In this document: positions 39,022 through 48,927 of the stretch, one piece after another | Layout of the letters: each line of letters starts with the position of its first letter | Position numbering within the stretch: position 1 is the stretch's first letter | Source: Clostridium beijerinckii HUN142 | GTDB lineage: Bacteria > Bacillota > Clostridia > Clostridiales > Clostridiaceae | NCBI RefSeq assembly: GCF_000621745.1 | Contig: NZ_JHXK01000008.1 | Location: 248,001-312,000, forward strand | Reading direction: 5' to 3' | Length of the DNA: 64,000 nucleotides | Translations under genes and position numbers: made by a program | The notes under the pieces: generated by a model | Told to the model about the DNA's origin: nothing | The model's input: only the letters and a program-made list of their open reading frames with translations | Database searches by the model: none

Positions 39022-39083
39022 TAAAAAATAGAAGATAATCATGATATATTCATATAAATATATACCATACAATTATCTTCTAT
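39022..39083 (-). terminator. Intrinsic terminator after the Lon-like protease gene
   Basis: Perfect 12-pair stem ATAGAAGATAAT/ATTATCTTCTAT (39028-39039, 39072-39083) with inner ATATA pairing; on the minus strand followed by TTTTTTATAT. The rest of this 400-base gap is the spoIIA promoter and leader region. Confidence 0.9.
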
Positions 39084-39139
39084 CTTTATTGGCTTATCGT
39101 TTGTAAGCTAAATAATAAATATATATTGGATTTATTTAG

Positions 39140-41446
39140 TTACTTTTTCTTTTTCCCACCCTTATATTTTAAAATTTCAGTTTCTATTTCCTTAAAGAAA
39201 CTCTTTCCAGATTCTCCTTCATCAAGTATTAATACTTCAATAGCATCCTCTAAAGTTTCCATAGTATATATATGAAACTTTCCGCTTCTAACATCATCTT
39301 CAACTTCACATCTTAATATTAACTCATCAGCATTTGTATTTGGAATTAAAACACCCTTTCCATCTGTTTTATCAATAATACTACAAACTCTATGGAAGCC
39401 TTCAATTTTTTCATTAACACCGCCAATTGCCTGAATTTCTCCAAACTGATTTATAGATCCAGTAACAGCAATATTTTGTCTTATTGGCCTCTTGCTTAAA
39501 GCCGATAGAATGCAAATTATCTCTGCAACAGAAGCACTATCACCTTCAAGCATTCCATAAGTTTGTTCAAAACTTAATTGAAAATCTACTGGCAATTTTT
39601 CATAAGGACTTATTAAATTACTTAATAATCCACGAAGTATACCAATCGATTTTTCATGGATATTTCCACTCATTTTACATTCTTTATGAATATCTATTAT
39701 CCTTCCATCTCCTATATTTGATAAGCATGTTATTCTCATAGGCTTACCAAAACTATAAGATCCATTTCCAACTACAGAAAGTCCATTAATTATTCCTGTT
39801 TTTCTTCCATTTACTGTTATTAGTATTTTTCTACTTTTATAGTTATCCATTATATCTTCCAAAATTTTTTCATCTTCATATGCTACATCAATTATATCTT
39901 GCTTTTCTATATTTTTTCTTTTATCTTCTTTTGCATTATTATTAGATAAATGCAGTAACTTGTTTATATAGTAATCATCTATAGATATTTTATTTCTCTG
40001 TCCTGCAACCCTCGCAAGAAACTTAATCATTTCCCTAAGGGCATCATCTGTTATATTCAATAAGTTATCTTTTTTTATCTTTTCTTTTATTAATCCTTCT
40101 ATTGAATTTTTAGTAATATCAGTATATTTTAGTTCAGTACTTGCTTCTATTCTGATTGGAAATATTTGTTTGAAATCTTCATCGTTATCATATAATATCT
40201 GAAAACTTTCATAATCTCCTATTAAAATGATCTTCAAATTAATAGGAATTGATTCCGGCTTTAATCCTGCGATAGATATCATTTCTAAATAACTCTTAGT
40301 ATAATTATAGTTTACTTTACCATGAATTAATGACTTCTTTAGATAGTAGTAACTTACTCCACTACTTACTAACGAACTTAACCTTAGTATAAGACATCCT
40401 TCATTAGCCTTTAACAAGCTGCCAGCAGAAATCAATGATATATCAGTACTATATCCCCCATTATTGTTTCTATATTCGATAGTACCAATTAAATTTCCAA
40501 TAGTAGGATCTTCCTCATATATAACTCTCGGATGATCTATGCTAGAATTATCAACAATTACATTCACATCATACTTAGAGAATATATCTTTTAAATACTC
40601 TTCATCATCTTCCAAATTGATAGTGTAGCATTCAACTACCCTTTCTTCTATATCCTCATACATTTGAAGAAGATATTTATAAACAACATCTTGGGAAATA
40701 AATTGTAATAATAGATCATCTTTATAACTCTGCATATTCTTTTTTATAAAATCTTTGTAAATACTTTTAAGTTTCTTAATCGATTTTATTTCAATATCCT
40801 TTAATGTCTCTAGGATTTCTTCTGCTTCTTTTTTTAATTTTGATGCTTGTTTTTCGATAGTTTCTTGAGTGTTACTTTCAAGACTATCATATTCATTTTG
40901 AGTCATTTCATTACCTTCATCTTTCAAAGGAATAAACACAAATCCTCCGCTAGTTGCTTTAACATCAAAATTCTTATTTTTTGCTGAATCCATAAGCTTT
41001 GTTATATAATTATTCCTTTTTTCACTTATTTCTTCAATAATCTCTTCCTTTTCATCATCTGAAGAACTGCTATAAAACTCTACTATGCATTCAAAGTATT
41101 TCTCTTTTATATCATCAATCATTTCTTTTAATATATTTCCTTTACCATTTGGTAAAAGCAATACAGTAGGATTTAGTTGTTCTTGTGATGTTACATAGCA
41201 AATATCTTTTGGTGCAGGAATTTTTTCATATATATCTTCAACGCACTCTATTAAATTCTCTAGTTTTTCTTTTGAAAATGAATCTACGTAATATATATTG
41301 TATCCTTCTTTTTCAACACTTAAGCTCTTTCTAATTTTATTTAAAGTAGATGTAAATTCAGGTACTCTATTCATATTACTTTCTTCAATGTTATCTGTAC
41401 AAGAAGTACAAAAAATAATTTCATTTGGAGTTAATTCCTTCATCAT
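39140..41446 (-). CDS. Lon-type (S16) protease with eroded AAA domain
   Basis: 768 residues. The C-terminal S16 protease domain has the catalytic Ser637 in EGDSASVAE and Lys680 in NEKIEGF, 43 residues apart as in E. coli Lon. The middle AAA_32-type part has long coiled-coil inserts, but the P-loop position reads LLPNGKGNIL without the Lys-Ser/Thr pair, and the Walker B position reads GCLILRL without acidic residues. It probably does not hydrolyse ATP. Cytoplasmic; substrate unknown. Upstream of the spoIIA operon but terminated before it. Confidence 0.85.
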   Translation of the reverse strand: MMKELTPNEIIFCTSCTDNIEESNMNRVPEFTSTLNKIRKSLSVEKEGYNIYYVDSFSKEKLENLIECVEDIYEKIPAPKDICYVTSQEQLNPTVLLLPNGKGNILKEMIDDIKEKYFECIVEFYSSSSDDEKEEIIEEISEKRNNYITKLMDSAKNKNFDVKATSGGFVFIPLKDEGNEMTQNEYDSLESNTQETIEKQASKLKKEAEEILETLKDIEIKSIKKLKSIYKDFIKKNMQSYKDDLLLQFISQDVVYKYLLQMYEDIEERVVECYTINLEDDEEYLKDIFSKYDVNVIVDNSSIDHPRVIYEEDPTIGNLIGTIEYRNNNGGYSTDISLISAGSLLKANEGCLILRLSSLVSSGVSYYYLKKSLIHGKVNYNYTKSYLEMISIAGLKPESIPINLKIILIGDYESFQILYDNDEDFKQIFPIRIEASTELKYTDITKNSIEGLIKEKIKKDNLLNITDDALREMIKFLARVAGQRNKISIDDYYINKLLHLSNNNAKEDKRKNIEKQDIIDVAYEDEKILEDIMDNYKSRKILITVNGRKTGIINGLSVVGNGSYSFGKPMRITCLSNIGDGRIIDIHKECKMSGNIHEKSIGILRGLLSNLISPYEKLPVDFQLSFEQTYGMLEGDSASVAEIICILSALSKRPIRQNIAVTGSINQFGEIQAIGGVNEKIEGFHRVCSIIDKTDGKGVLIPNTNADELILRCEVEDDVRSGKFHIYTMETLEDAIEVLILDEGESGKSFFKEIETEILKYKGGKKKK

Positions 41447-41784
41447 ATCTTATCCCACTTTGAAGCTATTATATAATTAATTAAAATATTTCAAAGCAGA
41501 CCCCTCCCTAAATTGATAGTATATAATATTAATATTCTTTAAATGGCAAAATAGATATATTTTTTTATAAACTAAAACATAAATAATACTAAAAATCAGA
41601 ACAAAATCAAATGCAACTGTGAAAACTAAGATTTTTTACGCATATATCTTTTCCAACTCATATGAGAAAAATATAGCAGGATAATATATTTTCTTTTTTT
41701 ATTTTCTCTCAGAACGTAACTTTCTGAATTAATTTTTTTCATAATTTATACATAGTCTTGACTTTAATATAAGTTCCTAGAGAA
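41447..41784. other. Gene-free stretch upstream of the Lon-like gene
   Basis: About 340 bases, extremely AT-rich. On the minus strand TTGAAA and TATAAT occur near 41480 but only 15 bases apart, so the promoter is not secure. I see no other motif. Confidence 0.4.
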
Positions 41785-41823
41785 TAAAAAATGATTGCCT
41801 AGATATTAATCTTAGCAACCATC
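41785..41823 (-). terminator. Intrinsic terminator after tspO
   Basis: On the minus strand ATGGTTGC and AGAT pair with ATCT and GGCAATCAT, followed by TTTTTTATTC. Confidence 0.8.
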
Positions 41824-41858
41824 TTAAAAGCATTAATTATATGATATATATAAACATT

Positions 41859-42359
41859 TTACATTTCATTTAACATCCAAATAAAAAAGTTCAACACACC
41901 TGCATATATCAACCAAGTCAAATAAAGAATTAGCAGAAACGCCTTATTTCCAATTTTTCCATAAAACCTCTTTATAGTTAAAATTACAAAGATAATCAAA
42001 ATAATAAGTTCTAAAAATGCTAACGCATAAAGCTTAAATCCGAAGAAAATTATAGTCCATAAAAAATTTAATAATAATTGTATAGCGTAAACAAATATTG
42101 CAGAGCTTACATCGATATTATCATATTTTAGAATATATACTTTATATGAACATATTCCCATAATTATATAAAGTATAGTCCACACAATCGGGAAAACCAT
42201 TGCAGGAGGCGAAAAAGGTGGTTTAATTAAGCTTTCATATATTGATCCCATGTTAGGGGCTAATAATGTTGAAAGACCACCTATTAAAAGTGGAATAATT
42301 ATTGATACAAACAGCGGAATGATCCTTATCTTTTTTTTATTCACTTGCTTTTCTGACAT
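41859..42359 (-). CDS. tspO: TspO/MBR family membrane protein
   Basis: 166 residues, five predicted membrane helices. Family motifs: PPFSPPAMVFPIVWTILYIIMG is seen as KPPFSPPAMVFPIVW, and LLLNFLWTIIFFGF. TspO proteins bind porphyrins and may act in tetrapyrrole or stress control. ATG follows GAGGTG. It is downstream of the histidine kinase pair in the same direction (140 bases), with no evident terminator between. Confidence 0.93.
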   Translation of the reverse strand: MSEKQVNKKKIRIIPLFVSIIIPLLIGGLSTLLAPNMGSIYESLIKPPFSPPAMVFPIVWTILYIIMGICSYKVYILKYDNIDVSSAIFVYAIQLLLNFLWTIIFFGFKLYALAFLELIILIIFVILTIKRFYGKIGNKAFLLILYLTWLIYAGVLNFFIWMLNEM

Positions 42360-42499
42360 AGATTATACACCTCAAATTTAAGTAATTAGTTTAACATAAC
42401 TAATTTAATATATGTTTATTTATGTAGAACTATGATTAATTATTTTTAGTGCTTATAAATTTACTTCTACTTATTCTTTTCATTTTCCACTAAATAATC

Positions 42500-44515
42500 C
42501 TACTCAATATATATATCCGAGAACTCTATATCTATTTTTTCTTCTAATAGATTTGTTTCCCAATCTTCATTAGCAAATTTATCATCATACAGTTGTTCTG
42601 CCCTAGGCATAATTATTGTAAATTTATTTCCTCTGCTATTGGATGTAAGTCGTATAGTTCCTCCTTGAAGTTCAACTAATGCTTTAGTCAAAAATAAACC
42701 TAAGCCGCTTCCTTCTTTTAATCTATTAAAAGTTTTATTCAGTTTAGTGAATTTATCAAAAATATATGGAATAGTCTCTTTATCGATTTTCAAGCCATCA
42801 TTTTTAACTTTTATAGCAACTTTGTTGTCTATATCAAGCTCTACACTAACATTTATTTTTCCGCCTTGCTTTCCATATTTAACAGAATTAGAAAGAATAT
42901 TTAACATAATTCTCGTTACCATTTCCTTATCACAGTTAACATAGATTTCTTCTTCCTGTGCATCAAATGTCAATGTATTATTTATTAATTTTATATATTT
43001 ATTAGACGCCATTGAAACTTCCTCTACAATGTTAACTATATTATGCGCTTTTAAATTTGGAATTAAATATCCCTCTGAAATTTTATTAGCATCTATAAAA
43101 TTATTAATCGTTCGTATAAGCCTTAAGCAATTTTGTTTTATAATCTTCCTATTCTTATTTACTCCATCCATATTATTTTCATTAAAATAAATTTGATTAA
43201 CCTGTAATGCAGAAAATATAAGATTTATAGGCGTTTTTAATTCATGAGAAATATTGGAGAAAAATTCTTTTTTTATTTCATCCTCTTGCAAATATTCTTC
43301 AAGGATTTCCCTCATCTTTTTATTTTCGTTAACTTCACTTATATCATGTATGTAAAGAATTTTACTTATTTCATCTATAGAAGCCAAAAATATTTCAACT
43401 TCAAAATCAGTATGTTTCATTTTTATGCATGGAATATAATTTCCTGATCTTTTAATATCATCAAGCGTTATATCAAAATACATTTTTATAAAATCATTAA
43501 TTTCTATTCCTAAGACCTCATCATTAGTTATGTTTAAAGTTTTTAATGTCTTCTTATTTATGTATCTAAGTCTATCTAGATAAAATAGAAACACACCACC
43601 ATAAATAGAATCAATTAGTTCATTATTCCTATCTCCACTTTTTTTTATCATTACACTTATTTCATTTAAAATAGAGTTCCTTTTTCTTAAGATAGAGTTA
43701 AGTTCTTTTTTGGTTTTAGTTGCATTTCCTATATTATTATTAAGTTCTTTTAATGAACTATCAACTACTTTACTTATTATGTAATTATAAAATTTATATA
43801 GAGTCATACATTTAACAATTAATACAAATTCAGAAATTTTCACATAATTCATATAAAAACATATGAAACCTAAATAATTAAATAATATAAAAAAAATATA
43901 AAATATTATTTGCCTAAATTCATCAGTGGTAAATTGTTTTCTTTTAGATAACGTATCTTCTACCGTAGATATACATAAACCTATGCTTAACAAAACACTT
44001 GTAGCAATGCTCCATATAAAAAGTGATATTTTATATGGATTATATATTTCATCTCCCCCATTAAAACTAATACCAAGCATTGTAATAATTACTATTTCTA
44101 CTATGCATATTAAAAGACTTTTTCTATCGCTATTTTTAACCATAAGTCCTATTTTTATTATGCAATATTCTAAAGTAGCGTGCATGCTATAAAGGAGTAT
44201 GAAGTACCTTTTAGGAATATCATTAAATAACGTTATTATCTCAATAATATTTATCCCTAGTATCATAATAAATATTAAATATATCACTTTAAATCTTGTT
44301 ACAAAACCTTTACCGCCAAACTTCCCTCTTATCATATATACATAAACGAACGCCACAATCATAGATATTGCAATTATATTATTCAATAACAAATAAAAGT
44401 TAACATTATCCGTAAGAATAGAGCATAAAATTATTAGTACCGTTATAAAAGCATACTTTGGTATGTTTTTAATTTTTATCTTTATTTTATTCAATGCTAA
44501 GAAATCATGATGCAT
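42500..44515 (-). CDS. Membrane sensor histidine kinase B
   Basis: 671 residues. About eight N-terminal helices (~20-245) form a membrane sensor; then a coiled coil, a PAS-like domain (~290-390), HisKA with the phospho-acceptor His in FFSNISHELKTPINL, and HATPase with NILSNSVKYG and GSGLGLFLTKALVELQGG. The G1 box reads NDGLKID instead of DxGxGI, a variant seen in some active kinases. It overlaps the end of kinase A by 11 bases. No response regulator is adjacent. The stimulus is unknown. Confidence 0.92.
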   Translation of the reverse strand: MHHDFLALNKIKIKIKNIPKYAFITVLIILCSILTDNVNFYLLLNNIIAISMIVAFVYVYMIRGKFGGKGFVTRFKVIYLIFIMILGINIIEIITLFNDIPKRYFILLYSMHATLEYCIIKIGLMVKNSDRKSLLICIVEIVIITMLGISFNGGDEIYNPYKISLFIWSIATSVLLSIGLCISTVEDTLSKRKQFTTDEFRQIIFYIFFILFNYLGFICFYMNYVKISEFVLIVKCMTLYKFYNYIISKVVDSSLKELNNNIGNATKTKKELNSILRKRNSILNEISVMIKKSGDRNNELIDSIYGGVFLFYLDRLRYINKKTLKTLNITNDEVLGIEINDFIKMYFDITLDDIKRSGNYIPCIKMKHTDFEVEIFLASIDEISKILYIHDISEVNENKKMREILEEYLQEDEIKKEFFSNISHELKTPINLIFSALQVNQIYFNENNMDGVNKNRKIIKQNCLRLIRTINNFIDANKISEGYLIPNLKAHNIVNIVEEVSMASNKYIKLINNTLTFDAQEEEIYVNCDKEMVTRIMLNILSNSVKYGKQGGKINVSVELDIDNKVAIKVKNDGLKIDKETIPYIFDKFTKLNKTFNRLKEGSGLGLFLTKALVELQGGTIRLTSNSRGNKFTIIMPRAEQLYDDKFANEDWETNLLEEKIDIEFSDIYIE

Positions 44516-46430
44516 CTATATATATCCCTTTCCTAAATTCAATACTTACAGTTGTCCCTAAATTACTATTCCTTTTTATTTCGATTTTTCCGCCTTGTAA
44601 TTCAATTAACTGTTTTACTACAAAAAGTCCTATGCCCGTCCCACTTTTTCTATCAGGGTTACAATTTACTCCAATTGAATATCTATTAAACGCTTCGTAT
44701 ATAAATTCTTCATCTATTCCAATTCCATCATCTTCTACTGATATATTAACTTTGTCATCAAACTCGCTTACCACCACGCATATTTTGCCACCATCTTTGG
44801 TAAACTTCACAGCATTAGAAACTAAGTTTAGAATTATTCTATACATAAATTCACGATCAATATCCAAGTAACATTCTTCAGTATTAGTATCAAAGATTAA
44901 ATCTATATTATTTAACTTCACATACTCTACTAATGACATCACATTCTCCTCTATAACCTCAACTATATTCATATTCTCTAATCTTGGCGCTAAATAGTGA
45001 GAGTTTATTTTTGAATTATCTATTAAATTATTAGTTAATTTAATTAAAGAAATACAGTTTTGCTTAGATATATCATTATATTTCTTTAAAATGTTAAAGT
45101 CTTCTTTTTGAACATATATTTTTTCTACCTGCATTGCCGAATATATTACATTTATTGGTGTTTTTAAATCATGACTTATATTTGAAAGAAATTCCCTCCT
45201 AATATTTTCCTCGATTTTTTTATTCTCAACTTCCTTTCTTATTTCATCTACAAGAACCTTAGAAGTTCTATCTTTAATCAGTAGCAATTTCCATGATAAG
45301 TCCCCATAGTAAGGCAAAAATTCTGCTTTTATAAATTTTTTCTGATTCCCTATATAAAGAATTGCATTATACTCTTTATTTTCTACATTATTATTTACAA
45401 ATTCAATATAATTACTTATCTTCTTATTTATTATTCTTCGTTTTCTTGAAATTCCTGAAACCTTCAAAAATTGCTTATTCACAAATAATATTCTGTCATT
45501 ATCTGCATTCAAAATCATAATTGGATGAGGCATGAACTTGAATAATGTTGAATATAGATACTCTTTACTTTTTAATAAATTTATTGAACTTTCCAATTTA
45601 ATATTTCCTAATTCTATTTCATGATTTAATTCATCTAATTCCCTATTTTTATCATTTAATGAAAGTGATAAAGCCTTATATGGATCTTTCACTAACCTAG
45701 ATATAATAAAATTCCAAAGCATTGTAAAGTTTGCAAAATGTATAACTTCAATTAATGCATCTTTTATATATTGATTATCATTAAATGCATATATATTTAC
45801 AAAAAATATCAGAACCGTTGAAGATATGTAAATTTTTATAATACTCCATCCATGTTCTCTTAAATAATTTGATTTTTTTAAATTCATAACTATTTTTATA
45901 AATGCTGGTATCTCAATAGCAGTATATATAATTTTCACGAAGAGTACAGTTAAATTAGAAAAATGACTCAATAAAGTACATGTAGCAATTAAAATTAGTA
46001 TTCCGTAACTCTCTATCTTTATTTTTCTTCTCTCTAAATAATATTCAGTTAATACATAACTAGTAAATGTTTCTATTAGTAATATGCTTTCTCTACTTAA
46101 ATTTATATAATTCTTAATTTCGGTTAAATTATTTGCATCATAGATTTTCATTATAAATCCAAAAATTGATATAAAAATCATTAGTGAAAAAAATATTATT
46201 ACTATCTTCGAAACATATCTCTTATAAAATCTTCTCACTTGCTTTAATAATACAAATAAAATTATACTTAAACTTATGTAATAAATTCTAAAAATTAAAG
46301 GTATATGTATATCAGGGTCATTAACAATAAATCTTAATATAAAATATAAGAATATACTTACAATATAAATATGTAAAATTATAGATTTATTAATAACAAA
46401 ATCATTAGATAGTCTTTTATGTTCTTCCAT
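44505..46430 (-). CDS. Membrane sensor histidine kinase A
   Basis: 641 residues. N-terminal multi-helix membrane sensor (~15-230), coiled coil, PAS-like domain (~285-375), HisKA with FLSNISHDLKTPINV, and a complete HATPase (LNLVSNAVKFTKDGG, DDGIGIDEE, GTGIGLFVVKQLIELQGG). It is clearly paralogous to kinase B downstream, with which it overlaps, so the two are co-translated and could form a heterodimer. ATG follows AGGGGG. No response regulator or target gene is adjacent. Confidence 0.93.
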   Translation of the reverse strand: MEEHKRLSNDFVINKSIILHIYIVSIFLYFILRFIVNDPDIHIPLIFRIYYISLSIILFVLLKQVRRFYKRYVSKIVIIFFSLMIFISIFGFIMKIYDANNLTEIKNYINLSRESILLIETFTSYVLTEYYLERRKIKIESYGILILIATCTLLSHFSNLTVLFVKIIYTAIEIPAFIKIVMNLKKSNYLREHGWSIIKIYISSTVLIFFVNIYAFNDNQYIKDALIEVIHFANFTMLWNFIISRLVKDPYKALSLSLNDKNRELDELNHEIELGNIKLESSINLLKSKEYLYSTLFKFMPHPIMILNADNDRILFVNKQFLKVSGISRKRRIINKKISNYIEFVNNNVENKEYNAILYIGNQKKFIKAEFLPYYGDLSWKLLLIKDRTSKVLVDEIRKEVENKKIEENIRREFLSNISHDLKTPINVIYSAMQVEKIYVQKEDFNILKKYNDISKQNCISLIKLTNNLIDNSKINSHYLAPRLENMNIVEVIEENVMSLVEYVKLNNIDLIFDTNTEECYLDIDREFMYRIILNLVSNAVKFTKDGGKICVVVSEFDDKVNISVEDDGIGIDEEFIYEAFNRYSIGVNCNPDRKSGTGIGLFVVKQLIELQGGKIEIKRNSNLGTTVSIEFRKGIYIDAS

Positions 46431-46531
46431 TTTTCCCCCTATTTTATAAAATTATAAATTTATTATATCATTTTCTTATATTATGCCGCCTTACTTTTTA
46501 TAAATAAATGTATACAATTAATTTTTTACAG

Positions 46532-46567
46532 AAAAAAATAGCCAGCAATCAGTTTAGCTAGCTATTT
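46532..46567 (-). terminator. Intrinsic terminator after the second YhgE/Pip gene
   Basis: On the minus strand AAATAGCTAGC pairs with GCTGGCTATTT (one G-U) around a 10-base loop, followed by TTTTTTC. Confidence 0.9.
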
Positions 46568-46601
46568 ATTCCAAATTATAATAATTATATTTGGAAAATT
46601 A

Positions 46602-48893
46602 TTAATGCCTCAATATTCCACTCATCTTTAATTTCTTCATAAACTTAATTGTAATACTATTCATAAATCCCTTTAATAACATTCCAGCAATTAATGAAAC
46701 AAACATATATATACATAAAATTGCTATATCTTTAAATAATATTGAATACACTATTCCTGCCATAATCTGTCTCATTCCACTAATTGCATATGTGAACGGC
46801 AAAAACGGAAATAACTTTTGAAAAAATGTCGGTGCAACTTCGATAGGAAAGTTTCCACTTGCACCTGCCATCTGAAGTACCAATATTATAACAATTGCTG
46901 CTTTTCCTACATCATCTAGTATACTTGCCGCAGTATATATAACAACTACAAATATAATACTTACAAATATACTATAAAAAATATACATTATAGGATGAAC
47001 TGAATAAACCTTGAGCATAATTAAGCTGCCTATACTTGCAACTAATGCTTGGCATACTCCAATTGTCAAAAACAGTAATAGTTTTCCTAAATACATTTCA
47101 TATGGCTTAATTTTTGTTCCATCATCAAATACAGGTGCTTCCAGTGATAGTAATGCAGACGCTAGCAATCCTCCAACCCATAAACAAAGTACTGTATAAA
47201 ATGGAGTAGTAGCTGTACCATAATTAGGCCATGGGAACAATCTATTATCTTCTATTTCAACTGGGCTAGCTACAAAATCACTTTGATTTTCCCAATTGCT
47301 TGTCATCATGTCCAATAATTCATCAATTTTATCTTCTTCATCCATGTCTTTGATTTTATCTGCTAATTCATGAATCTTATTTTTAGCATCTGGTAATTTA
47401 TTTTTTAAACTACTTAATTCATCGTTAGTTAAATGTGTAGCATCCTGTGAAACACTTAATAACTTTTCTACTTCTGGCAATGTATTTCTTCCCTCATCAA
47501 TAATAGATAAGCTGTCATCTAAAACATTTCTAGTTGAATTAATACTCTTTTCCACTCCTGTGACAATTTCCGAATCATAGTTGTCTGTAATATTTGCCAC
47601 CAAACTATGTACTTCATCTACAACTTTTATAATATCCTTAAGAGTTTGAATATTTAATCCATCATTATCTATTTTTTTAACTTCTTCATCTGATTTATCA
47701 GCTACTACTTGTAATTTATCTTCAATAGTATCTAGTTTATCAATATTATCCGAAATTATTTTACTTATATCTTTTAAATCATCTTGCATATCTTTTACTG
47801 CGTTTAATTGTTTATCTAATTTATCTGTTATTAATTTTATCGAATCTACATTGGAAATATTATCACCAAATGAAGGCATTTTAATTTTTATATCACTTAA
47901 TTTATCAATAAGTTTCTTTATATTTCTAAGTTTATATTTAACACTATCAATTGTTTCTTCTGTTGCACTAGCAGAGTCCCTTATATTTAATAATACTTTT
48001 TTAGATACTTCTGGTAATACATTCTCATCCAGATTTTTAAGCTCTACACTCGAATTATCAAGCACATTTTCTGATCTTATTAAGTCTTGCTTTATTATTG
48101 GAGAAATATCAGATAACTGCCCTTGAGTATCATCTAGAACTGATTTGCTATTATTCAAAAAATCACTTGAAGAGTCAAGAGCGTTAGATATTGTTGGAAG
48201 TATATCATTAGTTTTAGTTAACACATTTTCCAAATCAACTGTTCCGTTGCTTGCATTATCTAAAAGTGTTTCGATTTCTGACACATTGTCATCCAACTCA
48301 TATATGTTATCAACAATTTTTCTAAGCTTAGGTCTATTATCTTGTATATCAACTCCTCTTTCGTTGCATATCCTAAACAGTGCTCCTGAGACAGTCTTTA
48401 TTACATTTTCATCTAACTCATTTTTTACGGTTTTTATACCTGAATCTGTCATTTTAGGAGCGATTGCATTTTTCTTTTCATTTACTGTATAAATTAACCT
48501 TGGCTTATCAATATTTTTTTCCAGCAATGTAGTGATATCTTCAGAAAAGTTTTCTGGAATTTCAATTGTTGCATAATACTTTTCTAGCAGCAAACCTTGC
48601 TCCGCACTTTCCTTATCTGTAAAGACCCATCCTAATTTATCATTGTCCTTAAGTTTATCGACTAAATCTTTTCCTAAATTTATATTCTTGTCCTTAAATA
48701 CTGTACCTTTATCGTCATTAATAATAGCAATCTTAATTCCAGCTGTATTGGAATAAGGGTCCCATGAAGCCTTTATATTTATCAACGAGTACATAGATGG
48801 AATAATTATCATTACCATAATCATAAGTCTTGCTACCCAATTAGTACGTATTTTATTGATATCTCTTTTATATATTCTAAATATATTCTTCAT
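46602..48893 (-). CDS. YhgE/Pip domain membrane protein (second copy)
   Basis: 763 residues. An N-terminal helix (~20-40) is followed by the YhgE domain (SLINIKASWDPYSNTAGIKI), a long outer helical/coiled region rich in Asp/Lys/Ile (~180-530), and about six C-terminal helices with an ABC-2-type permease fold. Relatives include the Lactococcus phage-infection protein Pip and the secretion-linked EsaA/YueB group. The substrate is unknown. It follows a paralog by 34 bases, so both are in one transcript. Confidence 0.9.
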   Translation of the reverse strand: MKNIFRIYKRDINKIRTNWVARLMIMVMIIIPSMYSLINIKASWDPYSNTAGIKIAIINDDKGTVFKDKNINLGKDLVDKLKDNDKLGWVFTDKESAEQGLLLEKYYATIEIPENFSEDITTLLEKNIDKPRLIYTVNEKKNAIAPKMTDSGIKTVKNELDENVIKTVSGALFRICNERGVDIQDNRPKLRKIVDNIYELDDNVSEIETLLDNASNGTVDLENVLTKTNDILPTISNALDSSSDFLNNSKSVLDDTQGQLSDISPIIKQDLIRSENVLDNSSVELKNLDENVLPEVSKKVLLNIRDSASATEETIDSVKYKLRNIKKLIDKLSDIKIKMPSFGDNISNVDSIKLITDKLDKQLNAVKDMQDDLKDISKIISDNIDKLDTIEDKLQVVADKSDEEVKKIDNDGLNIQTLKDIIKVVDEVHSLVANITDNYDSEIVTGVEKSINSTRNVLDDSLSIIDEGRNTLPEVEKLLSVSQDATHLTNDELSSLKNKLPDAKNKIHELADKIKDMDEEDKIDELLDMMTSNWENQSDFVASPVEIEDNRLFPWPNYGTATTPFYTVLCLWVGGLLASALLSLEAPVFDDGTKIKPYEMYLGKLLLFLTIGVCQALVASIGSLIMLKVYSVHPIMYIFYSIFVSIIFVVVIYTAASILDDVGKAAIVIILVLQMAGASGNFPIEVAPTFFQKLFPFLPFTYAISGMRQIMAGIVYSILFKDIAILCIYMFVSLIAGMLLKGFMNSITIKFMKKLKMSGILRH

Positions 48894-48927
48894 AATTAAT
48901 TCCCCTAATATTGCAATATAGATTATT

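Noticed and set aside
42500..44515. Kinase B as an inactive pseudokinase because of its G1 box (NDGLKID)
   Set aside because: The remaining N and G2 boxes and the phospho-acceptor His are intact, and NDG-type G1 variants occur in active kinases.
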